A stretch of DNA of 64,000 nt, from NCBI RefSeq assembly GCF_020037475.1, contig NZ_JAIQDB010000004.1, forward strand, positions 62,001 through 126,000, read 5' to 3'. Source of the stretch: Sutcliffiella deserti (GTDB taxonomy: Bacteria > Bacillota > Bacilli > Bacillales > Bacillaceae_I). How positions within the stretch are numbered: the first letter of the stretch is position 1; each line of letters starts with the position of its first letter. A program made the translations under genes and the position numbers. Positions 8,535-16,668 of this stretch are shown in pieces. The notes beneath the pieces were generated by a model. The model worked only from the letters and a program-made list of their open reading frames with translations, was not told the origin of the DNA and made no database searches.

Positions 8535-8892
8535 TATCACAGTTAAAAATTAGCTGTCCATCTAACTTAAGAGACAGGCTGAAATTATCTAGAACGGACG
8601 ACAAAAGGATGGGTCCATGCATTTACATCATCTGTTAAACACTGATATGTCCGGATTCTGTATATTACACGTTTTGCCTACCAACTTGATGTATGGAGCA
8701 ATTTTGTTACAGACTCTAGAATAAAACCAATTCTCAATTTTTAAAAGAGGGCAATAAAAATTGCCATAGTACATTTTTTTGTACCTAATAGCTTGGTCAT
8801 TATAAAAAAGCTGCCACAATGACAGCCCCGACCTTAAACCATTTTGTTGTGAATTAGCGATAAATTGTAAACAATGAATGTGTGAGCTTTGG
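8535..8892. other. Intergenic stretch, nothing recognised
   Basis: About 360 bases between two regulator genes. A minus-strand frame of 94 codons (8628-8912) overlaps the end of the hxlR-type gene, lacks a ribosome site and does not read like a protein, so I do not call it. GCTGCCACAATGACAGC near 8809 is a small imperfect hairpin. Confidence 0.4.
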
Positions 8893-9252
8893 TCAGTCTG
8901 CCTGCTCTCCAAACTTCTTCCCGTACTCTTCCATCAAATCAATAATAGGGATTAATTCTTCCCCTTTTGAGGTTAGTGAATACTCTACACGAGGAGGAAC
9001 CTCTGGAAAAACTTTGCGATTAATTAAACCATCTGTTTCCAGTTCTCGAAGTTGCTTTGTAAGAGACCCTTGTGAAATATCCCATAAAAAGGCTTTAATT
9101 TCACTATAGCGGCGCTCTTTGGTCTTTAAATACCATAGAATTACATATTTCCAACGTCCGGAGAGGATATTTTGGGTATATGCAATGCCATAAAATTCTC
9201 TTTGTTCCTTTATACACTCTTTATCAAATCCATCCTTACATATCCTAGACAC
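8893..9252 (-). CDS. HxlR family transcriptional regulator
   Basis: 119 residues from a GTG at 9252 (AGGTG six bases upstream; the GTG at 9261 lacks spacing). The HxlR fold is clear: ILSGRWKYVILWYL, then RRYSEIKAFLWDISQGSLTK and LRELETDGLINRKVFPEVPP, ending VEYSLTSKGEELIPI. A cysteine near the N-terminus of the core (CIKEQ) matches the position of redox-sensing cysteines in relatives such as HypR and YodB. It is divergent from an NADP oxidoreductase gene, and an 18-bp palindrome lies 26 bp upstream of its start. It probably controls itself and that neighbour in response to an electrophile or oxidant (inference). Confidence 0.85.
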   Translation of the reverse strand: MSRICKDGFDKECIKEQREFYGIAYTQNILSGRWKYVILWYLKTKERRYSEIKAFLWDISQGSLTKQLRELETDGLINRKVFPEVPPRVEYSLTSKGEELIPIIDLMEEYGKKFGEQAD

Positions 9253-9277
9253 CTTCTTCACCTACTTTCTACTGTTA

Positions 9278-9295
9278 AGTACATGAAAATGTACT
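9278..9295. promoter_or_regulatory. Palindrome in HxlR divergon, candidate operator
   Basis: AGTACATGAAAATGTACT: 7-bp perfect inverted arms with a 4-bp spacer in the region between the HxlR gene and the divergent oxidoreductase. Position and symmetry suit a dimeric winged-helix regulator. Confidence 0.6.
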
Positions 9296-9473
9296 ACGTC
9301 AATTTTTATTGCCTACTTCAAAAAGATGAGAAATGATTATATTCTAGTATATGTAACATAAATACTCAATACATTTATATTATCTTATATATGTTTACTG
9401 TTTGATAAACATATGTTTGTGTAACTTTAGCTAAATAATTCTTTTATATACAAATACTTTTGGAGGAACAATC

Positions 9474-10214
9474 ATGAGATTTGGAATTATAGGTGCTGGA
9501 CCAATTGGATCAATTATTTCGAAAAAATTAGTTAAGAATGGACATGATGTCAAAATCGCAGATGCACGAGGGATTGAACGTTTAGAAGGAAAAAAGCTTG
9601 CTGGAACACCTGTGCATGTAGAGGATGCAATTAAAAATATTGAAGTTCTTATCATATCTCTTCCCGCTAAAGTGCTGCCAAGCATTCGGAACATTATCAA
9701 TCAAGTCGGGGAAGAAGTAATCATTGTAGATACTTCAAATTATTATCCTTTTAGAGACGGTAAAATTGAAGAAATCGAAAACGGGATGGTTGAAAGTGTT
9801 TGGGTTTCAAATCAATTAGACAGACCTATCATTAAAGCTTTTAACAATTTATTAGCCTATACTTTAGAAAATGAAGGAACATCCGAAGATTCTAGTGGAC
9901 GAATTGCCATGACAGTTGCCGGTGATAATCTATCACAAAAACAAGTAATCATGGGCGTGGTAAACGAGCTAGGCTTCGACGCAGTAGACAGTGGTTCTTT
10001 AAGTGATTCTTGGAGACAACAGCCAGGAACTCCCGCTTACTGCACAGAGCTAACGAAAGACGAACTTACGAAAGCGTTGAAAAAGGCAAATAAAGAAAAA
10101 GCTCCAATACTACGAGATAAGGTTATGGAAAGGTTTGAAGAGCTCTTTGCAGAAAAAAAGGCATTTTCACATAAGGATATTGTTAACATAAACAGAGAAA
10201 TATACAATTCATAA
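9474..10214 (+). CDS. NADP oxidoreductase, F420-dependent type (NAD-binding)
   Basis: 246 residues. A Rossmann motif at the N-terminus (FGIIGAGPIGSIISKKL) is followed by IADARGIERL and ISLPAKVLPSI, the pattern of the NADP-oxidoreductase/coenzyme-F420 family. The rest is helical and ends in a charged tail. Bacillus does not normally make F420, so an NADP(H)-dependent role on another substrate is more likely. It is divergent from the HxlR regulator with a palindrome between, so it is a probable target of that regulator. ATG 9474 follows TGGAGGA. Confidence 0.8.
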   Translation: MRFGIIGAGPIGSIISKKLVKNGHDVKIADARGIERLEGKKLAGTPVHVEDAIKNIEVLIISLPAKVLPSIRNIINQVGEEVIIVDTSNYYPFRDGKIEEIENGMVESVWVSNQLDRPIIKAFNNLLAYTLENEGTSEDSSGRIAMTVAGDNLSQKQVIMGVVNELGFDAVDSGSLSDSWRQQPGTPAYCTELTKDELTKALKKANKEKAPILRDKVMERFEELFAEKKAFSHKDIVNINREIYNS

Positions 10215-10229
10215 AAACAAAAGGTGCAC

Positions 10230-10420
10230 TCAGTTAGCCTTTTTGTATAGCCATATAAAAGTGCTTCCAATCCGATTTAAACCTTTAGTGTAACAGAGGT
10301 TGTTATTGCGCAGTATTCGTCTACTATGTAATAAGAGAGTTCCTCCACAATCCGGCCATAGAATAAAAATGAGCGCTGATCCTTGTTCCAAGATCGCGCC
10401 CTTTAATGTAAGAACCAATG
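10230..10420 (-). other. Possible relic of an intergenic repeat element
   Basis: On the minus strand this stretch reads AAAGGGCGCGATCTTGG, then ACAAGGATCAGCGCTC, then repeated short blocks, with no coding sense. I have the impression of similar AAAGGGCGCGAT...AGCGCT elements in other Bacillus intergenic regions but cannot confirm it. Confidence 0.25.
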
Positions 10421-10439
10421 AGTTTTTTTCTGGTTTAGT

Positions 10440-10660
10440 TCAATGAGAACTATCCAGCTTTCTTAAGAACTCTTTAGTTATATGAAGGAATTTATCATTT
10501 TTAGTCTCCCAAAGTTCATGTCTTGAATCTACTGATTCAACAACTTCTACATTTTTTTGAAGATATATCTTATACTTTTCATCTCAATATCTTTTAAGAG
10601 AGAACCTTCAGTTCCGCAATTAATAATTAATACGGGAATACTGATTTAAGATAACTCACC
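10440..10660 (-). pseudogene. Degraded alpha/beta hydrolase C-terminal fragment
   Basis: The minus-strand frame ending at TGA 10440-10442 reads SIPVLIINCGTEGSLKRY, stop, then DEKYKIYLQKNVEVVES, VDSRHELWETKNDKF and a final LHITKEFLRKL helix. This is the end of an alpha/beta hydrolase: the I-P-V-L strand, the acidic loop, and the H-E-L region of the catalytic histidine. There is an in-frame TGA within it and a TAA just upstream, and no N-terminal half is present, so it is a relic. Confidence 0.6.
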
Positions 10661-11020
10661 GTAGACGTCAATGGTTTTTGATTTTTTTTTGAGTTCCTTT
10701 AACAACATGGGTCATTGCTTTTTTGATGTAGCTACGACTAAGAATTCTTGCTGACCAAACTTGTGGTATCGCTGGATATTTTGCAGGATGAACTTAGATA
10801 ACTAGAAAGCAAATTTTATAGAATACAGGACTTCCATGGAATTGACATTAAACAATGTTCACGAACTTTACTAAGTAATATTAGCTTTAAGTACGTCACT
10901 TCACAGAGAGGCTACAATTTATCTTTTGTCTAACTTTATTTTTCCTCCATTTTCTTCTAATACAACTCATATTTTATTTAATTTAGGGTAAGTTATTCAC
11001 ATAAACTTAAATTCTATATT
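10661..11020. other. Non-coding stretch before DUF3231 gene
   Basis: About 360 AT-rich bases with stops in all frames. The part nearest the pseudogene may be its unrecognisable remainder; the last 60 bases should hold the promoter of the following gene. Confidence 0.35.
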
Positions 11021-11034
11021 GGAGGATAAAGGGA

Positions 11035-12057
11035 ATGAAGATTGATGGAAAAATAATTCGATTGACTTCAGCAGAGATAACTCATCTATGGAATACTTAC
11101 CTGAATGATAGCGGGAATATTTGTCATTTAGAACACGAATTGCATAATGCTGAAGATGAACAAATAAAACCTATGATTCAACATGCTTTAGCTATATCAA
11201 AATCACATATCAAAAAAGTAACAGAACTATTGCATAAAGAAGGTTACCCTGTTCCACACGGTTTCAAATTAGACGAAGATGTTCAAGTTACCTCTCCTAA
11301 ATTATTTTCTGATGTTTATTCATTGCTTGCTATTAACCAATTAGGAAAAATCGGGTTGAACGCATATAGTATGGCATTACCTGTTGCTGTGAGAGAAGAT
11401 GTTTATACTTTTTTTAGTGACTGTTTGCGTGAGTCAGATGATATTATTAAGAAATCCAACGATCTATTGTTATCAAAGGGACTATATATCAAGTCACCAT
11501 ATCTTCCTATCCCTGAAAACTTCGATTTTGTGGAGAAGAAAAGCTTTCTTGCAGGGTACTTTGGAGAAAAAAGACCATTAACTGGAACTGAAATCACGAA
11601 CCTTTACACTAATTTCCAAAGAAATGCACTAGGGTCCGCCGCTATGATTGGGTATAGTCAGGTTGCAGATAACGATGATGTAACTGAATTTATTTTAAGA
11701 GGTAAAAAAATTGCACAAAAGCATTGCGAGATATTTGGGTCTTATTTAAACGAAAATGACCTTCCTAGTCCTATGAGATGGGATACAGAAGTTACAGATT
11801 CAACCACATACACATTTTCTGACAGAAAGATGATGTTTTATTGTACAGCCTTAACTGCAATGAGTGTTGGTTTTTACGGAGCTAGTATATCAATGAGTCC
11901 TAGAAGAGATATTGGAATCATGTACAGCAGACTTATAGGAGAAATCTTAAAATATGCAGATGATGGGGCTAAAATAATGATTAAATATGGGTGGTTAGAA
12001 GAGCCACCACGGGCACTTGACCGTGATGAAATAGCAAAGAAAAATAAGGGATTTTAA
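11035..12057 (+). CDS. DUF3231 family protein, two-domain
   Basis: 340 residues in two similar halves (about 1-170 and 180-335). Each begins with L-T-x-x-E-I-x-x-L-(W/Y) (LTSAEITHLWNTYL and LTGTEITNLYTNF) and runs into long helices containing an A-L-x-x-S/A motif, the DUF3231 layout of ferritin-like helical bundles. Related proteins in Bacillus are often annotated as hypothetical or spore-coat related. No signal peptide. ATG 11035 sits behind GGAGGATAAAGGGA. It stands alone between decayed sequence and a long non-coding stretch. The function is unknown. Confidence 0.85.
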   Translation: MKIDGKIIRLTSAEITHLWNTYLNDSGNICHLEHELHNAEDEQIKPMIQHALAISKSHIKKVTELLHKEGYPVPHGFKLDEDVQVTSPKLFSDVYSLLAINQLGKIGLNAYSMALPVAVREDVYTFFSDCLRESDDIIKKSNDLLLSKGLYIKSPYLPIPENFDFVEKKSFLAGYFGEKRPLTGTEITNLYTNFQRNALGSAAMIGYSQVADNDDVTEFILRGKKIAQKHCEIFGSYLNENDLPSPMRWDTEVTDSTTYTFSDRKMMFYCTALTAMSVGFYGASISMSPRRDIGIMYSRLIGEILKYADDGAKIMIKYGWLEEPPRALDRDEIAKKNKGF

Positions 12058-13100
12058 TAAATCGGAAGTAAAGAAATGGTCAATCAAAACAAACGTGAGA
12101 AGACGCCTCATAGAGCGAATATTACAGCTCCTGAGATTGGTTCTATTTAACTCTGATAGATTTTCTCGGATTATTTGTTTACCATTGGACTTTACTTTCT
12201 TCGCCAAAATAATCCAATCTTTTAACATCATCTTGTATTAAAAATTATTAATATAGTATAAAACTTTCGAAGTACAAAAATACAGCTAATTAACACAATA
12301 CATTTTTAACATACTTTTCCAATCGAATGGATGATTATTTACATCTCCTCTAATTCAAGGATTCTCCTCGTGAGCGACTGTACAGTGGCTGCTGTAGCTT
12401 TGAAATAAAGTTTGATCAATAGGATGCTGCAAACTTGATTTTTATTATAAAAGAAACCAAAGTATTTTGAAAATGGATTGATCAAAATGCGTGGGTTTTA
12501 GTTTGGTCTGATTTTAGTTTTTTTATAAAAAAGTTTGATCATTTCGTTATGTTGTTACTCCTCAATCGCGTCCGATTGTTGAATAAGTTTTTTGTGTGTC
12601 GATATGTGTCGAATGGCCTTTATATTGCTTCAAATGGACGATAAAATAAAAAAGTGGCTCATAAATTTAAAAGTTGGACGATAAACTGAAAAGTTGGATT
12701 ATAAAACAAAAAGTTGGATCAAATAATTTTTATGGGCAGGATAATCAGACCAAAGTACGGCTTCCTCCCTGACTTCATAGAGTTTTTTACCGAATTGATA
12801 GCCAAAAGTATAGTAATCAACCTCCAATTACCTGAAGAACTTGGAGAATTCAACGAATCTTCACCATAAATTTGACTATCCATATAAAGCGCATAGCTTA
12901 TTCCATTATCTGGCCCGATTGCTGAATAAGGAATAGTTCTCGATTCTCCAGAATACTGCGCGTTACTTTAAGTACATTTTTCATAATATTTACTAAATTT
13001 GACGATTCTTATTGCAATTAGTCAGTAATAGTCAGTAACAATACTTAAAACTAAAAATTCCCGTCATGGCGTCCTGTTTCTTTTGTTTTTAAGTTGTTAT
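12058..13100. other. Kilobase without genes, AT-rich
   Basis: No frame here has a ribosome site and protein-like sequence. Repeated fragments such as AAGTTTGATCA (about 12409 and 12529) and the 20-bp tandem repeat at 12631-12720 occupy the middle. Around 12740-12960 the minus strand is open for some 65 codons without a start; it may be gene debris but I recognise nothing. Confidence 0.4.
12631..12720. repeat. Degenerate 20-bp tandem repeat, 4.5 units
   Basis: Consecutive 20-bp units of the form ATAAAMWRAAAAGTTGGAYS: starts at 12641, 12661, 12681 and 12701, preceded by a half unit. The conserved core is AAGTTGGA with ATAAA. It is non-coding. Confidence 0.75.
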
Positions 13101-13102
13101 TT

Positions 13103-13163
13103 AAAAAGAAAAAGTAGTTCAATCAAGAATACAAAATTTTTTGTACTCCAAACTTGAACTACT
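13103..13163 (-). terminator. Terminator of kamA-yokU operon
   Basis: On the minus strand AGTAGTTCAA pairs with TTGAACTACT around a loop that itself contains TACAAAAAATTTTGTA, followed by TTTTTCTTTTT. It starts 19 bases after the yokU stop. Confidence 0.8.
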
Positions 13164-13181
13164 CATCGCTCTTTTCACTTT

Positions 13182-13466
13182 TTATTTATTAGTAAAGTTA
13201 AAATAATTATACTTAAGCCACCTCGGTGTAGCTTTGAACTCTGCATAGTCTAAAACATCTGGAAGTTTCCTAGTGTCGATCAGGAGGAGATGTTCTTCTA
13301 TTTCCTCAATTACCTTTTCGGTCTGATAGGTCATCTTACACTCTATACACTGAATACAAGGGGTATTTGTTAGAGTCATAGCTCTTGAACCATCAGGCAA
13401 TTCCCAATACACTGTGTTGTATGCTTCTAGAGCTTCGGAAGAGTTACACCATTCACAGACTGGCAT
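13182..13466 (-). CDS. yokU: YokU family zinc-finger-like protein
   Basis: 94 residues with two pairs of cysteines (CEWC near residue 4, CIQCIEC near 37), the YokU/MqsA-N-like zinc-binding pattern, then a helical tail. Family members are encoded beside kamA in many Bacillus genomes; the role is unknown. GGAGGA precedes the ATG, which starts three bases after the kamA stop, so it is translated from the kamA message. Given its constant neighbour, a link to KamA assembly or control is plausible but unproven. Confidence 0.88.
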   Translation of the reverse strand: MPVCEWCNSSEALEAYNTVYWELPDGSRAMTLTNTPCIQCIECKMTYQTEKVIEEIEEHLLLIDTRKLPDVLDYAEFKATPRWLKYNYFNFTNK

Positions 13467-13468
13467 TC

Positions 13469-14872
13469 TTATTCCTCCTTCGCTTTTTGCGTTTTCTTTT
13501 GCTCAGCTTCAAATTTCTTTTGTTTCAGTTCATCCCGCTTTTCACGCTTATCCTTTAATGAAGAGTGGTCTGGGTTTTTACTATATTCTTGTCTCCGTTT
13601 GAGTCGGTTAATTCCTTCGGGAACGAGGTTAAACTGCTCATCATTCATTAACCCTGCTATTCCTGCAACTGATTTCATTTTATCTACATTTCCATATACT
13701 TCTTTAAAATAATCATCCGCTCGACCAGGTACATAATTCTCCGGTTCTGGGTATGTGGTGATTACCCCCTCAAAATTCCTCAATACTACTTTTTCAGGAC
13801 TCTGAGAAATGAGATAATTCGGCTGCAAAGCAATTTTCCCTCCCCCACCAGGAGCATCGCAAACGAAGGTCGGAACGGCGTACCCAGAAGTATGACCTCT
13901 TAAGCCTTCAATAATTTCTAACCCTTTGGAAACAGGAGCACGGAAATGTCCTATTCCTTCTGAAAGGTCACACTGGTAGATATAATATGGTCTGACTCTA
14001 ATTTTAACAAGGTCATGCATCAGCTTTTTCATAATTGGAACGCTATCATTTATTCCTGCCAAAATAACTGCCTGGTTCCCGACTGGAACTCCAGCGTTAA
14101 CAAGCATTTCACAGGCAAGCTTTGATTCCTCGGTAATTTCTATCGAAGTATTAAAATGAGTGTTTAACCAAACCGGATGATACTTCTTTAAGATTTTACA
14201 CAAATTCTCAGTAATTCTTTGTGGAAACACGACAGGAGCCCGGGTACCAATTCTTATTATCTCAAGATGTGGAATCGCACGCAGGTTTTTCAAGATGTAT
14301 TCAAGTACTTGATCATTAATAAGCAGGCCGTCTCCTCCTGAAATTAAACAGTCTCTTACTTGATCGTTTTCTGCGATATAGGCAATTGCAGCATCTAATT
14401 GTTTTTTCGGGACACCCATTCCTATTTGCCCTGAGAATCTTCTTCTTGTGCAATATCGGCAATACATTGAACATTGGTTTGTCACTAAAAAGAGCACACG
14501 ATCTGGGTAGCGATGTGTTAAACCAGGTACGGGAGAATCTTCATCTTCATAGAGGGGGTCCTCTAAGTCATACTTTGTTTTGTAAATTTCTTTGGAAATC
14601 GGAACAGATTGCATTCTGATAGGGCATCTATGATCATCTGGATTCATCAGGGACGCATAATAAGGCGTAATATTTAATGGAATGGTTTTAGTGGATATTT
14701 TTACACCTTCTTCTTCCTCCGGTGTTAAGTTAATGACCTTTTTTAAATCTTCTAACGTTCGAATAGTGTTGGTCAATTGCCATATCCAATCATTCCACTT
14801 CTCTTCTGTCACATCTTTCCACAGCTTGATATCCTTCCAGTGGCGTTTGGGTTTATATAAATCCATTCTCAT
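13469..14872 (-). CDS. kamA: Lysine 2,3-aminomutase (radical SAM, PLP)
   Basis: 467 residues. It converts L-lysine to L-beta-lysine using a [4Fe-4S] cluster, SAM and PLP. The radical SAM motif CSMYCRYCTRRR lies near residue 133; the PLP-lysine motif APGGGGKIALQPNY lies near 345; GGDGLLI near 205 is the SAM-binding glycine motif. The C-terminus has a charged coiled tail (KRRQEYSKNPDHSSLKDKRE). I chose ATG 14872 because GGGAGGAGA precedes it, and because a longer frame to 14923 would run through a perfect sigma-54 promoter. It heads a kamA-yokU unit. B. subtilis KamA is of similar length. Confidence 0.95.
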   Translation of the reverse strand: MRMDLYKPKRHWKDIKLWKDVTEEKWNDWIWQLTNTIRTLEDLKKVINLTPEEEEGVKISTKTIPLNITPYYASLMNPDDHRCPIRMQSVPISKEIYKTKYDLEDPLYEDEDSPVPGLTHRYPDRVLFLVTNQCSMYCRYCTRRRFSGQIGMGVPKKQLDAAIAYIAENDQVRDCLISGGDGLLINDQVLEYILKNLRAIPHLEIIRIGTRAPVVFPQRITENLCKILKKYHPVWLNTHFNTSIEITEESKLACEMLVNAGVPVGNQAVILAGINDSVPIMKKLMHDLVKIRVRPYYIYQCDLSEGIGHFRAPVSKGLEIIEGLRGHTSGYAVPTFVCDAPGGGGKIALQPNYLISQSPEKVVLRNFEGVITTYPEPENYVPGRADDYFKEVYGNVDKMKSVAGIAGLMNDEQFNLVPEGINRLKRRQEYSKNPDHSSLKDKREKRDELKQKKFEAEQKKTQKAKEE

Positions 14873-14897
14873 GTTATCTCCTCCCTTTACCTTGCTC

Positions 14898-14915
14898 TTG
14901 CAATAACTGTGCCAA
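14898..14915 (-). promoter_or_regulatory. Sigma-54 (-24/-12) promoter of kamA
   Basis: The minus strand reads TTGGCACAGTTATTGCAAG, a perfect match to TGGCAC-N5-TTGCA. The invariant GG and GC are correctly spaced, and the predicted start lies about 15 bases before the kamA ribosome site. Confidence 0.9.
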
Positions 14916-14998
14916 CTGATCAAGTTGCCTAGTTATTACTTATATATGTAAAGAGAGCCTATTCTGCTATTTTTTGTTTCATTTAAGAATATTAGAAT

Positions 14999-15014
14999 TG
15001 CCCTTTTTTCGGCA
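14999..15014. promoter_or_regulatory. Candidate KamR enhancer site, copy 1
   Basis: TGCC-CTTTTTTC-GGCA, an inverted repeat centred about 100 bp upstream of the -24/-12 elements, where sigma-54 activators bind. The same TGCC-N8-GGCA, with a nearly identical spacer, recurs before kamR at 16645-16660. Confidence 0.6.
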
Positions 15015-15039
15015 CTAGGGAACTAACAAAATAGGCTAT

Positions 15040-15214
15040 ATTAAACGCCGCTGATGATTTCCACAAAAGGCTACGCGTTCCAAGGGGCGGTGCTGGAGCC
15101 TCCTCGGCAAGCCTGCGGGGTCGCAAGTATTCCGCTATCGCCCGTTGGAGTCTCCGCCTTCTGCTCCAATCATCGCTTGGGAAGTACTATTATCAACGGT
15201 TATCTTTAACAGAG
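15040..15214 (+). repeat. Interspersed repeat family, copy R2
   Basis: Starts TTAAACGCCGCTGATGATTT, contains GGAGCCTCCTCGG and GTCTCCGCCTTCTGCTCC, and ends TTATCTTTAACAGAG. It lies between kamR and the kamA enhancer. Same block order as R1. Confidence 0.8.
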
Positions 15215-15228
15215 AAAAAATAAAAAGG

Positions 15229-16635
15229 CTACTCCGTTTCTTGTATTTTTTTGATTTTATATTGTAAAGTTTGTCTAGGAATTGCTAAAAGTCTCGCTGC
15301 CTTTTGGACATTTCCATCGGTTTGTTCTAGTACATCTTCTATAAGCTGTTTTTCTGTTTCATATATTGCTTGCCTCAATGTTGTTGGTTTTTTTTCTTTA
15401 TGGGAGGAGTTCTCATGGAGGAGTTTGCTAGGAATATCTTGTTCAGTTATTACTCTCTCTTTTGATTTGACCAAGATAAACTCTATTGCGTTTTTCAACT
15501 CCCTTACATTACCTGGCCATGGATATGAAGTGAATTTCTTCACCACTGAATCAGACAATACCTTAAAAGTCTGATTATCTTCTTTGGATTGATCCGAAAG
15601 AGTGGCTAGAAAGTGGTTTGCTAATACTAGTATGTCGTTAGGACGATCCCTCAGTGGAGGAAGAGAAATGGAACAGGTATTTAATCTGTAAAAGAGGTCT
15701 TCCCTTAATTTTTTTTGACTTACACAAACTTCAGGGGATTCATTCATTGCTGTAATAATTCGTACGTTTACCTTATATGTTGTAATTCCTCCTACTCTCC
15801 GGAAAGTGCCATCTTCTAACACTCGCAATAATTTAGCTTGCAAAAGTAACGGCATCGAATTTAGTTCATCCAAGAACAAGGTGCCACCATTAGCGAGTTC
15901 GAACAATCCTGCTTTCTCCACTGCTCCAGTATAGCTTCCTTTATCCGTACCAAAAAGGATACTTTCAAGTAAAGTTTCTGGAATGGCTCCGCAATTCTGG
16001 GCTATAAAAGGGAATTTACTTCGTAAAGAGGCAGCATGGATTCCTTGGGCGATGATTTCCTTTCCAGTCCCGGTTTCTCCATAAATAATGACAGGAAGAG
16101 TCGAGGATGCAAAAAGCTTTGCTTCCTCGACTATAAGCTTACAATCTGCGTTTTCTGTAATAAAATCTTCTAAAGTAAAGCTGACTTCAAGTGGATGCTT
16201 AGAAGTAAGCTTATTTTTTATATAGAGTTTAGACTGTAGATCAATTAGCTTGTTAGCAAGAGCCGTGACTTGACTATAATTTTTTGCGATTTCCAGAGCC
16301 CCTAGTATTTCCTTTCCAAGTAGAAGTGGAATGGTTGTATTAATGGTTTCCACCAGTTCACCGTTCTTATTTTCGAAGCATTGGTTTTGTTGATAAATTG
16401 CTTTTTTTGTTTGTAGCACTCTCAGCAAAGTGCTTGTGTGCTCTGTTAAGGAGGGAAACACTTGCAAAATATGTTTTCCCATTACTTCATTTACCTTCAG
16501 ACCATCATGCTCTGAAGCTACCCTGTTATAGTAGATCGTTACTCCATTAGGATCAACAGCGTGAATTGCTTCATCTATACCATCTAAAATTGCACCAAGC
16601 ATTTCCTTTGAAAGAAGAGGGTTAGACACCATCAT
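15229..16635 (-). CDS. kamR: Sigma-54-dependent activator of kam locus (KamR-like)
   Basis: 468 residues: PAS-type sensor at about 10-115 (VDPNGVTIYYNRVASEHDG), AAA+ domain at about 150-385 and a Fis-type helix-turn-helix at the C-terminus (NVQKAARLLAIPRQTLQYKI). Walker A is GETGTGKE and Walker B is GGTLFLDELN. The loop that contacts sigma-54 reads GSYTGA rather than the common GAFTGA. B. thuringiensis has a sigma-54 activator, KamR, controlling its kam genes; this protein has the same position and layout. It lies between yodP and kamA, whose promoter is a perfect -24/-12 element. The signal sensed is unknown, perhaps lysine. Confidence 0.9.
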   Translation of the reverse strand: MMVSNPLLSKEMLGAILDGIDEAIHAVDPNGVTIYYNRVASEHDGLKVNEVMGKHILQVFPSLTEHTSTLLRVLQTKKAIYQQNQCFENKNGELVETINTTIPLLLGKEILGALEIAKNYSQVTALANKLIDLQSKLYIKNKLTSKHPLEVSFTLEDFITENADCKLIVEEAKLFASSTLPVIIYGETGTGKEIIAQGIHAASLRSKFPFIAQNCGAIPETLLESILFGTDKGSYTGAVEKAGLFELANGGTLFLDELNSMPLLLQAKLLRVLEDGTFRRVGGITTYKVNVRIITAMNESPEVCVSQKKLREDLFYRLNTCSISLPPLRDRPNDILVLANHFLATLSDQSKEDNQTFKVLSDSVVKKFTSYPWPGNVRELKNAIEFILVKSKERVITEQDIPSKLLHENSSHKEKKPTTLRQAIYETEKQLIEDVLEQTDGNVQKAARLLAIPRQTLQYKIKKIQETE

Positions 16636-16644
16636 TGCACCACC

Positions 16645-16660
16645 TGCCTATTTTTCGGCA
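16645..16660. promoter_or_regulatory. Candidate KamR enhancer site, copy 2
   Basis: TGCC-TATTTTTC-GGCA, in the 33-bp gap between yodP and kamR and overlapping the kamR leader. It may be an autoregulatory site. Confidence 0.5.
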
Positions 16661-16668
16661 CCCTTTGC

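Noticed and set aside
8628-8912. Minus-strand ORF of 94 codons
   Set aside because: No ribosome site, overlaps the HxlR-type gene and reads like random sequence.
9278-9295. Similarity of the HxlR palindrome (GTACAT/ATGTAC) to the arms of the 53-bp array
   Set aside because: Six bases of shared symmetry are expected by chance and the spacing differs (4 versus 15 or 24 bases); I do not link them.
10230-10418. Minus-strand ORF of 62 codons
   Set aside because: It covers a GCGCGAT/AGCGCT-type element and has no protein character.
12740-12960. Minus-strand open stretch
   Set aside because: No start, no ribosome site and no recognisable domain.
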